In this document: in pieces, positions 25,807-33,205 of the stretch
Numbering within the stretch: position 1 is the first letter of the stretch
Layout: every line of letters begins with the position of its first letter
Source: Rhodococcus qingshengii JCM 15477
GTDB taxonomy: Bacteria > Actinomycetota > Actinomycetes > Mycobacteriales > Mycobacteriaceae
NCBI RefSeq assembly: GCF_023221595.1
Contig: NZ_CP096563.1
Span: 434,001 to 498,000, forward strand
Length of the DNA: 64,000 bases
Direction: 5' to 3'
The notes under the pieces: model-generated
The model's input: the letters and a program-made list of their open reading frames with translations, nothing else
What the model was told of the DNA's origin: nothing
The model's database searches: none
Made by a program: the position numbers and the translations under genes

Positions 25807-26607
25807 TCAGGGGGTTGTGAGGAAGGCGGTGACTCCGCTGGTGACGGCGGACGCATATTCCTGCTGACCGTCCGGGCTCGTCATGCGCGCTGCCTCGTCG
25901 GCATTTCGCATGTTGCCGAGTTCGACCAGAATCGACGGCCGCTGCGACAGATTGAGTCCCGTCAGATCGGCGCGTGGTGCCAGCCCGTCGTCACCGATGT
26001 AGGTCGACGGGGTGAGCCCGGCGGTGACGAGTGAGTCGCGCATGGTTTCGGCAAAGGCGACGGACGGGCCGGCCTGCACCGTGTTCAGCGGGGGCGCGGA
26101 GTAGCAGACGTGGAAGCCCTCGGCTCCGGCTGCTGCGCCGTCCGCGTGAATGCTCACCACTACGTCGGCGCCGGAGGAATTGGCGGCTTCGGCACGTGCG
26201 TCGACGCAAGATCCGACGCTGATGTCGTCCGGTCGACTCAGGACCACTGTGGCGCCTTGGCCTTCGAGTTCGCTCTTGACCAGGCTCGCGACTTCCCAGT
26301 TGAAGGTGTGCTCGGGGAACCCGGCATCGGTGTTGGTGCCGGTGGTCTGGCAGTTCTTGGTGCCGCCGCGGCCCGTGGGGACCTGGGTGTTGATGCTGTC
26401 GTCGTTCGCCCCGCTGTGCCCGGGATCGAGGAAGACGACCTTGCCGGTGAGCGCAGCGGGGACGTCAGCGGCGACAGTGCTCAGCGGAGACACCTCGACC
26501 GAAGTCGTGGCCTCGGCAGTCTCGGTCGGAATCGTGCACGCAGCGCTCAGAAGCCCGGCCCCGACCACGGCGATCAGGGCAGTGGAGCGGAACACACGTG
26601 ATGCCAT
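25807..26607 (-). CDS. N-acetylmuramoyl-L-alanine amidase, lipoprotein (Rv3717-type)
   Basis: This 266-residue amidase_3-family zinc enzyme cuts the bond between MurNAc and L-Ala in peptidoglycan. The N-terminal signal ends in the lipobox LLSAAC, so it is probably a lipoprotein. Zinc ligands are visible as His in FLDPGHSG, Glu in FPEHTFNWE and His in VVSIHADG; the catalytic Glu is in LVELGNMRN. As in Rv3717 there is no separate wall-binding domain. The ATG at 26607 is preferred because GAGGG lies six bases upstream and it puts the signal peptide at the N-terminus. It diverges from ebfC, matching the M. tuberculosis order. Confidence 0.9.
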   Translation of the reverse strand: MASRVFRSTALIAVVGAGLLSAACTIPTETAEATTSVEVSPLSTVAADVPAALTGKVVFLDPGHSGANDDSINTQVPTGRGGTKNCQTTGTNTDAGFPEHTFNWEVASLVKSELEGQGATVVLSRPDDISVGSCVDARAEAANSSGADVVVSIHADGAAAGAEGFHVCYSAPPLNTVQAGPSVAFAETMRDSLVTAGLTPSTYIGDDGLAPRADLTGLNLSQRPSILVELGNMRNADEAARMTSPDGQQEYASAVTSGVTAFLTTP

Positions 26608-26716
26608 GTTTGACCCTCTTGATGGTTTTACGGTGTCTGACTGGTTCCGGCGCACCCGCTCACGGTAGCGCGCACCGACTACGCTGGTGGGGATAACTCT
26701 GTAGAAAGGACCGCTC

Positions 26717-27055
26717 GTGCAACCAGGTGGAGCACCCGACATGTCTGCTCTGTTGGCTCAGGCTCAGCAGATGCAGCAGCAATTGATGGCGGCGCAGCAG
26801 GAAATGGCTCAGGCCGAAGTGACCGGTCAGGCCGGTGGCGGACTGGTTGTCGCCACGGTCAAGGGCACCGGCGAGGTTGTCGGTCTGCAGATCGATCCCA
26901 AGGTCGTCGACCCCGAAGATGTCGAGACGCTGCAGGATCTGGTGATCGGCGCGATCGAGGACGCTTCGCGTAAGGCACAGGAAGTCGCTGCTGAGAAGCT
27001 CGGCCCGTTGGCCGGCGGACTCGGCGGAGGCCTTCCCGGTCTCCCCGGCTTCTAG
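26717..27055 (+). CDS. ebfC: YbaB/EbfC nucleoid-associated protein
   Basis: This 112-residue member of the YbaB/EbfC DNA-binding family is almost always encoded just before recR. The N-terminal helix is Gln- and Met-rich ([20 protein letters not shown]). The central sheet contains [15 protein letters not shown], and the tail is Gly/Pro-rich. The GTG start follows AAGGA. The stop is 12 bp before recR, so the two form an operon. The protein is thought to bind DNA as a dimer and help recombination repair with RecR, though its exact role is not settled. Confidence 0.93.
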   Translation: MQPGGAPDMSALLAQAQQMQQQLMAAQQEMAQAEVTGQAGGGLVVATVKGTGEVVGLQIDPKVVDPEDVETLQDLVIGAIEDASRKAQEVAAEKLGPLAGGLGGGLPGLPGF

Positions 27056-27067
27056 AAACGAGAACGC

Positions 27068-27688
27068 GTGTACGAAGGTCCGGTTCAGGATCTGATCGAC
27101 GAACTCGGGAAGCTTCCCGGAGTCGGGCCGAAGAGCGCTCAACGCATCGCTTTTCACCTGCTCTCCGTGGAGCCTCCCGAGATCGACCGTTTGAAAAATG
27201 CATTGCAGCGCATCCGTGACGGCGTTCAGTTCTGCACGGTGTGCGGAACTGTCTCCGATCAGGAGAAGTGCCGCATCTGCGCCGACGCACGTCGCGATCG
27301 CACGGTGATCTGCGTCGTGGAGGAACCGAAGGACGTTCAGGCCGTCGAGCGCACCCGTGAGTTCAAGGGTCGCTATCACGTGCTCGGCGGTGCGCTCAAT
27401 CCGCTCTCGGGGATCGGGCCTGACCAGTTGCGTATCCGGGAGTTGTTGGCTCGCATCGCAAATCAGGAGGACGGCGTCGACGTGTCCGAGGTCATCATCG
27501 CCACCGACCCCAACACGGAGGGTGAGGCGACAGCTACCTATCTCGTTCGCATGATGCGAGACATTCCGGGGCTGACGGTGTCTCGGTTGGCTTCGGGTCT
27601 TCCGATGGGTGGCGATCTCGAATTCGCAGACGAGTTGACGCTGGGTCGGGCATTGTCCGGCCGTCGTGAATTGTCGCGGAACGCTTGA
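27068..27688 (+). CDS. recR: Recombination mediator RecR
   Basis: This 206-residue protein of the RecFOR pathway helps load RecA on gapped DNA. Domains in order: helix-hairpin-helix ([14 protein letters not shown], about 16-29), a four-cysteine zinc finger (CTVCG...CRIC, about 57-72), and a Toprim domain ([18 protein letters not shown], about 140-157). It is full length for the family. The GTG start follows GAGAACGC, a weak ribosome-binding site, which fits translational coupling to ebfC. The stop overlaps the start of the next gene, a TetR regulator, by one base, so that accessory gene is wired to read-through from the core operon. Confidence 0.96.
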   Translation: MYEGPVQDLIDELGKLPGVGPKSAQRIAFHLLSVEPPEIDRLKNALQRIRDGVQFCTVCGTVSDQEKCRICADARRDRTVICVVEEPKDVQAVERTREFKGRYHVLGGALNPLSGIGPDQLRIRELLARIANQEDGVDVSEVIIATDPNTEGEATATYLVRMMRDIPGLTVSRLASGLPMGGDLEFADELTLGRALSGRRELSRNA

Positions 27689-28257
27689 TGAGCGGCACGG
27701 AGCAAGGTCAGCAGGTGCGTCGTACGTCCGAGCAGACGCGTGCGCAGATCATCGCGTCGGCCGGGAAAGCATTCGCGACTCGGCCGTACCGCGAAATCAC
27801 GCTCAAGGACATCGCCGAAGACGCAGGCGTCAGCGCGCCTCTGATCATCAAGTACTTCGGTTCCAAAGAGCAGTTGTACGACGAGTTGGTCGACTTCCGG
27901 GCAGCGGCGGTCACGGTCTTCGATGCCCCGAACGACTCGCTCGGCGAGCGCATGGTCTCGCTGTTCACCAAGCCGTTGGAGTCGTACAAGCCGCTGTCCA
28001 TGAGCTTGTTGTTCATGAGCGGCGTCAGTGAAGAGAGCAACCGCAAGCTGCGCGAGAACTATTCGACGCAGATGATCGACACCCTCGCCGCTCGCCTGTC
28101 CGGCCCCGACGCGAGATTGCGCGCGGAACTGGCGATGTCGATGGTGGTCGGAGTGGCGATCATGCGCCGACGGATGATGGCCGGCCATGCCACCGGCACC
28201 CAGGACGAGGTGGTTGCGCTGTACGCACCGCTGGTGCAAAAGCTGCTCGACGGGTGA
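27688..28257 (+). CDS. TetR-family regulator of the adjacent MFS exporter
   Basis: This 189-residue TetR repressor has an N-terminal helix-turn-helix (ITLKDIAEDAGVSAPLIIKYFGSKEQLYDELV, about 35-66) and a C-terminal ligand domain with a Met-rich segment (SMVVGVAIMRRRMMAGHA). It starts with the ATG that overlaps the recR stop (TGATG). The next gene is an MFS exporter, and a near-perfect 49-nt palindrome lies between them. The simplest reading is that this regulator represses the exporter, and possibly not its own gene, until a toxic ligand appears. Confidence 0.88.
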   Translation: MSGTEQGQQVRRTSEQTRAQIIASAGKAFATRPYREITLKDIAEDAGVSAPLIIKYFGSKEQLYDELVDFRAAAVTVFDAPNDSLGERMVSLFTKPLESYKPLSMSLLFMSGVSEESNRKLRENYSTQMIDTLAARLSGPDARLRAELAMSMVVGVAIMRRRMMAGHATGTQDEVVALYAPLVQKLLDG

Positions 28258-28275
28258 GCGGCGTCACAATTCTTG

Positions 28276-28324
28276 CTAGGTAAATATCCGTTCACCTATT
28301 GTAGGTGAACGGATATTTACCTAG
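28276..28324. promoter_or_regulatory. 49-nt palindrome upstream of the MFS exporter gene
   Basis: Two perfect 23-bp arms (28276-28298 and 28302-28324) flank a 3-nt spacer. Each arm is itself an imperfect palindrome of the form TAGGT-R-AA-N6-TT-Y-ACCTA, so the site can be read as two adjacent TetR operators in opposite orientation, or as a cruciform. It ends 19 bp before the exporter start codon and would block transcription or translation. As RNA it would also form a very stable hairpin, but there is no T-run after it. Confidence 0.8.
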
Positions 28325-28343
28325 TGAGAACAGGCGGTGTGGG

Positions 28344-29816
28344 GTGACGACGCTCGACCGTCCGCCGGGCACGCCTGCAGTCACCACCTCCGATGCGGGA
28401 CTCGCGCAGCCGCGCTCCCGCTTCCTGTTCCCCATCGTTGTCGCCGCCGCAGTGTTCCAGGCTGTTCTGCAGACGGTCATCGTTCCACTGCTGCCGGAGT
28501 TGCCGCACTTCACCGGCGCTGGACGCACGGCCGTGTCCTGGCTGGTGACCGTCACGCTGCTGGTCGGCGCTGTCGTCACTCCCATCTTCGGTCGACTCGC
28601 CGACATGTTCGGCAAGAAGAAGATGCTTCTGGTTGCTTTCTCGATGATGACTCTCGGCTCGATGTTGTGTGCGCTGTCGTCGGACATCGCTGTCCTCATC
28701 TTCGCGAGAGCGTTGCAGGGGGCCGGGTCGGCAGTCATCCCCATCGGAATCTCCATGCTCCGTGACGAATTGCCACGCAACAAGGTCAACGGCGCAGTGG
28801 CCATGATGAGTTCGACGCTCGGCGTCGGAACCGCTTTGGGCATACCGTTTTCCGCGATGATCGCGCAGTACTCGAACTGGCACGTCCTGTTCTGGGTAAC
28901 CACCGCCATCGGGCTGTCCGTGACTCTTGCTGCGGTGCTGTTCATTCGAGAGTCCGAGCCGAATCCGTCGGGAAGATTCGACGGCGTCGGGGCGGTTGGT
29001 CTGAGCGCCGCGATGATTGCTCTGCTTGTGCCGATCACTCAGGGGTCGAGTTGGGGGTGGACCAGTGGAGCGGTGATCTCCATGCTGGCCGCGTCGGCGG
29101 TGCTGTTCACGCTCTGGGTAATTCAACAGCGGCGCAACGTCAATCCGCTGGTCGACGTCCGTGCTCTCGTGAAACGTGCGGTGTTGATCCCGCATCTGGC
29201 GGCTCTGCTGGTCGGGTTCGCGTTTTTCGGGAACACGCTGATCACGACACAACTGCTGCAGGGGATGAAGGGGCCGGGTGCCGGGTACGGCCTGTCGATC
29301 ATCGCGGCAGCGCTCTGCCAGATTCCGGCGAGTATCGCGATGGTGCTGTTCTCACCGGTTGCGGTGCGTATCACCGACCGCTTCGGTTCACGGACCGCGA
29401 TGTTGACCGGTGCCGTGTTCCTCGCCGGCGGGTACGGGATTCACGCCGTTGCCGGTAAGCCGCTGTGGGGAGTGGTTGCAGCACTGGGTATCACAGCGGT
29501 CGGGACTGCCATCGTGTACAGCACGCTCTCGCTGCTGATTCTGGTTGCCGTACCTCGTCAGCGACTGGCGGCTGCCAACGGGGTGAACTCACTTCTGCGG
29601 ACGTCCGGAAGCACGATCTGCAGTGCGACGGTGGCAACCATTCTCGCTGCATTCGTGATCAGCGGTTCGGAACATTCCACGTCGTGGACCGGATTCTCCG
29701 TCGCCTACCTGGTGTGCGCGGGCTGCGCGGTGGTCGTGTTCGCGGTGTCGATCCTGTTGCCGCAGGGACGAACCCCGAAACATCTGGATTTGCCGGATCT
29801 GGTCAGGCGACCCTGA
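28344..29816 (+). CDS. MFS drug exporter, DHA2-type
   Basis: This 490-residue membrane protein has about 14 predicted transmembrane helices, as in the proton-driven DHA2 (EmrB/QacA) family of multidrug exporters. The conserved loop between helices 2 and 3 reads GRLADMFGKKKML (motif A), and motif C-like GTALGIPFSAMIA follows helix 5. The GTG at 28344 is chosen because the frame before it runs back into the palindrome, and AGGCGG lies six bases upstream. It is probably controlled by the TetR regulator just upstream. Its last 14 bp overlap the end of the convergent KstR2-like gene. Confidence 0.88.
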   Translation: MTTLDRPPGTPAVTTSDAGLAQPRSRFLFPIVVAAAVFQAVLQTVIVPLLPELPHFTGAGRTAVSWLVTVTLLVGAVVTPIFGRLADMFGKKKMLLVAFSMMTLGSMLCALSSDIAVLIFARALQGAGSAVIPIGISMLRDELPRNKVNGAVAMMSSTLGVGTALGIPFSAMIAQYSNWHVLFWVTTAIGLSVTLAAVLFIRESEPNPSGRFDGVGAVGLSAAMIALLVPITQGSSWGWTSGAVISMLAASAVLFTLWVIQQRRNVNPLVDVRALVKRAVLIPHLAALLVGFAFFGNTLITTQLLQGMKGPGAGYGLSIIAAALCQIPASIAMVLFSPVAVRITDRFGSRTAMLTGAVFLAGGYGIHAVAGKPLWGVVAALGITAVGTAIVYSTLSLLILVAVPRQRLAAANGVNSLLRTSGSTICSATVATILAAFVISGSEHSTSWTGFSVAYLVCAGCAVVVFAVSILLPQGRTPKHLDLPDLVRRP

Positions 29817-30381
29817 ATCCCGAGAGGAAGAGCGTGATCATCAGATCCGCGAACTCGTCGGTGGTGTACTTCTGGCGATCCGGCCAATGCGTTGTCGACC
29901 ACAAGGTGTCTCGTACCGATCGATAGAAAATTTCCGGTGCCACGTCTTTGCGGAAGATTCCCTGATCGACGCCTTCGGCAATCGCTTTCATCCAATGCTC
30001 GCGGACTTGGCGGGAAGGCCCGTCGACGGATTGCAGGAGATCGTTGTCGCGAAGATAAGCCCGATCGTTCTGGTAGATCGCCGTCGGGTGCGGGTGTAGT
30101 TCGATGACGACCAGCGTCTCGCGGATCAAGCCGCGCAGGACTTCCTCGGGGTCGTTTGCCGTCTTCTCCACCTGATCGAAGCGGAGCTGAATGTCGGTGA
30201 TGAAGCCGCGCATGAGCTCGGCAACTATCGCATTCTTCGACTTGAAGTAGTGGTAGAGGCTGCCCGAGAACACACCGGCGGCGTCGCCGATCTCGCGAAC
30301 GGTCGTGGTGGCGACACCCTTCCTGGCGAACAGCTCGGCTGAGCTCTCCAGGATCTTCTCCCGACGATCTGGTGATGCCAC
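29803..30381 (-). CDS. KstR2-like TetR regulator of the adjacent catabolic operon
   Basis: This 192-residue TetR protein has a helix-turn-helix region (TTTVREIGDAAGVFSGSLYHYFKSKNAIV) that is strikingly similar to KstR2, the regulator of steroid C/D-ring catabolism in actinobacteria. The ligand domain of KstR2 binds an acyl-CoA. A GTG at 30381 is chosen as the start, with GGAG six to seven bases upstream; the frame extends further but codes for nothing typical. It diverges from a ten-gene CoA-catabolic operon, and a perfect KstR2-type operator lies between them. It is probably a paralogue with its own inducer, because true KstR2 sits with ipdAB/fadE30-type genes, which are absent here. Confidence 0.82.
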   Translation of the reverse strand: MASPDRREKILESSAELFARKGVATTTVREIGDAAGVFSGSLYHYFKSKNAIVAELMRGFITDIQLRFDQVEKTANDPEEVLRGLIRETLVVIELHPHPTAIYQNDRAYLRDNDLLQSVDGPSRQVREHWMKAIAEGVDQGIFRKDVAPEIFYRSVRDTLWSTTHWPDRQKYTTDEFADLMITLFLSGFRVA

Positions 30382-30542
30382 TGAAATCTCCACTGGTTGT
30401 CGGTCCTGCTCAGGGCAGGGTTTCGGGGGTGCCGGGCTGCCGGCGTCGAACGTAGCGCAATCCTGCCTGATAGCTCCGGCTCGAACCAATTCGTCGGTGA
30501 GATCGCGTGTTTCCACTTCCGGATTCCTATGCTAGCTTCAAA

Positions 30543-30556
30543 ATCAAGCGCTTGCT
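30543..30556. promoter_or_regulatory. KstR2-type operator ATCAAGCGCTTGCT
   Basis: The site matches the KstR2 consensus AnCAAGnnCTTGnT at every fixed position, as I recall it from mycobacterial work. It lies in the divergent gap, 26 bp before the first structural gene and about 160 bp before the regulator start. TATGCT just upstream may be the -10 box. Confidence 0.7.
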
Positions 30557-30581
30557 CAACTTTCGTTCACGGAGGATTTCA

Positions 30582-31160
30582 GTGCAGAGCCTGCAGACGC
30601 AGTTTCCGAATTTCATCGGCACAGAGGCAGAACCACCCCGCGTCGCCCGCTACGCCGTCAACGAGGCGATGATCCGCAACTGGGTCGAGGCGCACGACGA
30701 CCGCAACTCGATCTACGTCGACGCAGAGGCCGCCCGCAGTACCGGTCGTCGAGACGTCGTCTGTCCGCCCGCCATGATCTCGACCTGGGTGATGGCGGGT
30801 TACCGACGTTATCGGCAGGTCCAGCAACTTCGTGCCGACGGAGTCTCCGAGGACTTCGCCTATTCACGACTGCTGGCGCTGTTGGACGAGGCCGGATACA
30901 CCTCCGTTGTCGCGACCAACGTCGAGCAGGAGTATTGCGCGGAGCTGAGCCCCGGTGACCACGTCACCGCGCATTTCACCATCGAAGCGATCTCGCCGTT
31001 CAAACAGACGGCTCTCGGTCACGGGTGCTTCATCACTCTGTTCAAGAAGTACGTGGACCAGGACGGAAAGACGCTGGTCGAAGAGCGCTTTCGACTGCTC
31101 AGATTCAAACCAGATGCCCAGACAGATACCAAGCCCGAAGCCCAGGAGGTAATCGCATGA
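30582..31160 (+). CDS. ChsH2-like MaoC/FAS1-type dehydratase domain protein
   Basis: This 192-residue protein has the N-terminal FAS1-like dehydratase/MaoC fold, as in the first half of ChsH2, a subunit of the steroid enoyl-CoA hydratase ChsH1-ChsH2. Typical segments are MIRNWVEAHDDRNSIYVDAE and DVVCPPAMISTWVMAGY. In M. tuberculosis ChsH2 this domain is fused to a DUF35 domain; here the DUF35 part is the next gene, overlapping by 4 bp. The GTG start has GGAGG six bases upstream. As first gene behind the KstR2-type operator it opens a ten-gene operon. It should pair with the small MaoC protein at 31582-31995 to hydrate an enoyl-CoA. Confidence 0.8.
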   Translation: MQSLQTQFPNFIGTEAEPPRVARYAVNEAMIRNWVEAHDDRNSIYVDAEAARSTGRRDVVCPPAMISTWVMAGYRRYRQVQQLRADGVSEDFAYSRLLALLDEAGYTSVVATNVEQEYCAELSPGDHVTAHFTIEAISPFKQTALGHGCFITLFKKYVDQDGKTLVEERFRLLRFKPDAQTDTKPEAQEVIA

Positions 31161-31585
31161 GCGAGACTGGCTCCCGCCACACCGCGGTGCCGAGACTCAC
31201 CGTCACCGACGACAACGATTTCTTCTTCTCCGCGGCCAAAGAGGGTCGCCTCGAGATCCAACGGTGTGCGGATTGCAAGACTCTGCGCCACCCGCCAGCG
31301 CCCGCCTGCCCGGAATGCCGCTCGTTCAGTTGGGACACAGTCGAATCCACGCGGCGATGCACGTTGCACAGCTTCACGGTCATCCATCACCCGAAGGATC
31401 CTGCTTTCGAGTACCCACTCGCCGTCGGACTCGTCGATCTCGAAGAAGGCACGCGTCTGGTTGCCGACATCGCGGGGATCGATCACGAGGAACTCGAATT
31501 CGGCATGGAACTCGAAGTGACCTTCTCCGAGCACGCTCACGGCGAGATGCTGCCGCAACTGAGGCGACGGGGTTCGGTGCAATGA
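31157..31585 (+). CDS. DUF35 Zn-ribbon/OB-fold protein (ChsH2 C-terminal-domain equivalent)
   Basis: This 142-residue protein has a rubredoxin-like zinc ribbon at about 36-54 (CADCKTLRHPPAPACPEC), followed by an OB-fold. Such DUF35 proteins are partners that activate Ltp2-type aldolases and other thiolase-fold enzymes by forming part of the acyl-CoA channel. In the cholesterol pathway the equivalent is the C-terminal domain of ChsH2, which binds Ltp2. Here the two halves are separate genes joined by 4-bp ATGA overlaps on both sides. Together with the thiolase-fold gene 31992-33173 it predicts retro-aldol cleavage of a side chain. Confidence 0.85.
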   Translation: MSETGSRHTAVPRLTVTDDNDFFFSAAKEGRLEIQRCADCKTLRHPPAPACPECRSFSWDTVESTRRCTLHSFTVIHHPKDPAFEYPLAVGLVDLEEGTRLVADIAGIDHEELEFGMELEVTFSEHAHGEMLPQLRRRGSVQ

Positions 31586-31995
31586 CGAAACTGATTGACT
31601 GCGAAGTGGGTTCGGTCCTCCCCAGCCTCGAATTGCCGTTGGATCGAACGCTGATCGTCGCCACCGCGATCTCTTCTCAGGATTTCGAGGACGTGCATCA
31701 CGATCCGGGCAAGGCACGGGATCGCGGAACTCCCGACATCTTCATGAGTATCAACACCACCAACGGGCTCATCGACCGCTACATCACCGACTGGTCCGGT
31801 CCGGCGTCACGGATCGTCAAAACATCACTACGGCTTGGTGTTCCGAACTTCCCCGGAGACACCATGACATTCACCGGCAAGGTCACCGCCACAGACGGCC
31901 GGGCGCTCACCGTGACGGTTCTCGGGAAAAACGCCCGCGGAACACACGTGACGGCCGACGTGACTCTCGAACCGGTGGAAAGGGTAATCGCATGA
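31582..31995 (+). CDS. ChsH1-like MaoC hydratase subunit
   Basis: This 137-residue single hot-dog protein of the MaoC group contains DFEDVHHDPGKARDRGTPDIF, the place where hydratase-2 enzymes carry the catalytic Asp and His. The size and operon position match ChsH1, the small subunit of the heteromeric steroid-enoyl-CoA hydratase. It overlaps its neighbours by 4 bp on each side. The likely reaction is addition of water to a 2-enoyl-CoA made by the dehydrogenases encoded further down, giving the beta-hydroxyacyl-CoA that the Ltp2-like enzyme then cleaves. Confidence 0.8.
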   Translation: MTKLIDCEVGSVLPSLELPLDRTLIVATAISSQDFEDVHHDPGKARDRGTPDIFMSINTTNGLIDRYITDWSGPASRIVKTSLRLGVPNFPGDTMTFTGKVTATDGRALTVTVLGKNARGTHVTADVTLEPVERVIA

Positions 31996-33173
31996 CACGA
32001 GGATTTTCGAGGCAAGCAGCCATCGCCGGAATCGGCGCCACCGAGTTCTCCAAGAACTCCGGCCGCAGCGAATGGCAGTTGGCGTGCGAATCCGTGATCG
32101 CCGCACTCGACGACGCTCACATCGAGGCAGAAGAGGTGAACGGATTTGCGCTGTTCACCATGGAGAACAATCCTGAGATTGCGGTCGCACGCGCCCTCGG
32201 GATCCCGGAATTGACGTTCTTCAGTCGAATTCCACACGGCGGCGGCGGTGCCTGCGCACCGGTTCAACAAGCAGCGCTTGCCGTCTCCAGCGGAGTTGCC
32301 GACGTTGTGGTCGTCTACCGTGCCTTCAACGAAAGATCAGGTCACCGATTCGGCGCCGGCCCGCCACCTTTTGCGTACAACGCGTCGACGGACCAGGAGT
32401 ATCGGAACTGGATCAACCCGTACGGGCTTCTGACCCCGGCGCAGCAGGAAGCCTTCCTCGCCAAGCTGTACATGCACAAGTACGGGGCAACAAGCGCCGA
32501 CTTCGGCCAGATCTCGGTCCTCTCACGCAAGCATGCGGCGAACAACCCCAAGGCCTGGTTCTACGAACGCCCGATCACTATCGAGGACCATCAGAACTCA
32601 CGCATGATCGCCGATCCCATCCGCCTGCTCGACTGCTGCCAGGAAAGTGACGGCGGACAGGCGCTGGTGATCGTCAGTGCGGAGCGCGCCCGCGACCTGC
32701 CGCACAAACCTGCGGTCATCAGTGGCGCTGCGCAAGGTGTAGGTCCGCAACAGATTTCGATGAGCAGCTACTACCGAGACGACATCGACAGCATGCCGGA
32801 AGTCGAACTCGTGGCGCGCCAACTGTGGGACCAGGCCGGTATCGGGCCGGACGACATCGATGCCGCAATTCTCTACGACGCTTTCACCCCGATGGTTCTG
32901 CTTCAACTCGAGGAGTACGGATTCTGCGGTCGGGGCGAGGCAAAAGACTTCATCTCCGACGGCAATCTCGAGCTGGACGGTCGCCTGCCGATCAACACCC
33001 ACGGCGGTCAACTCGGTGAGGGATACATCCACGGCGTCAACGGTATTGCCGAAGGTGTTCGCCTGATCCGCGGCACCTCCACCAATCAACCGACCAAAAC
33101 TCTGGACAACGTGCTCGTGACCGGCGGCTCTCCCGTCCCGCACAGTGCGCTCGTCCTCTCGGCAGATCGCTGA
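31992..33173 (+). CDS. Ltp2-like acyl-CoA retro-aldolase (thiolase fold)
   Basis: This 393-residue thiolase-superfamily protein is of the lipid-transfer-protein type. Instead of the thiolase GHP motif near the C-terminus it has THGGQLGEGYIHGVNG, the Ltp2-type signature with a tyrosine, and no nucleophilic cysteine motif of the C-A-S-G type is seen. In Ltp2, tyrosines are proposed to be catalytic in retro-aldol cleavage of 17-hydroxy steroid side chains, with DUF35 as partner. The DUF35 gene is two genes upstream. The predicted reaction is release of a short acyl-CoA (acetyl- or propionyl-CoA) from a beta-hydroxyacyl-CoA, leaving a ketone. The substrate is unknown. Confidence 0.83.
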   Translation: MTRGFSRQAAIAGIGATEFSKNSGRSEWQLACESVIAALDDAHIEAEEVNGFALFTMENNPEIAVARALGIPELTFFSRIPHGGGGACAPVQQAALAVSSGVADVVVVYRAFNERSGHRFGAGPPPFAYNASTDQEYRNWINPYGLLTPAQQEAFLAKLYMHKYGATSADFGQISVLSRKHAANNPKAWFYERPITIEDHQNSRMIADPIRLLDCCQESDGGQALVIVSAERARDLPHKPAVISGAAQGVGPQQISMSSYYRDDIDSMPEVELVARQLWDQAGIGPDDIDAAILYDAFTPMVLLQLEEYGFCGRGEAKDFISDGNLELDGRLPINTHGGQLGEGYIHGVNGIAEGVRLIRGTSTNQPTKTLDNVLVTGGSPVPHSALVLSADR

Positions 33174-33205
33174 ATCTGCCGCCTATTCGAGAAAGCAGGA
33201 ACAAG

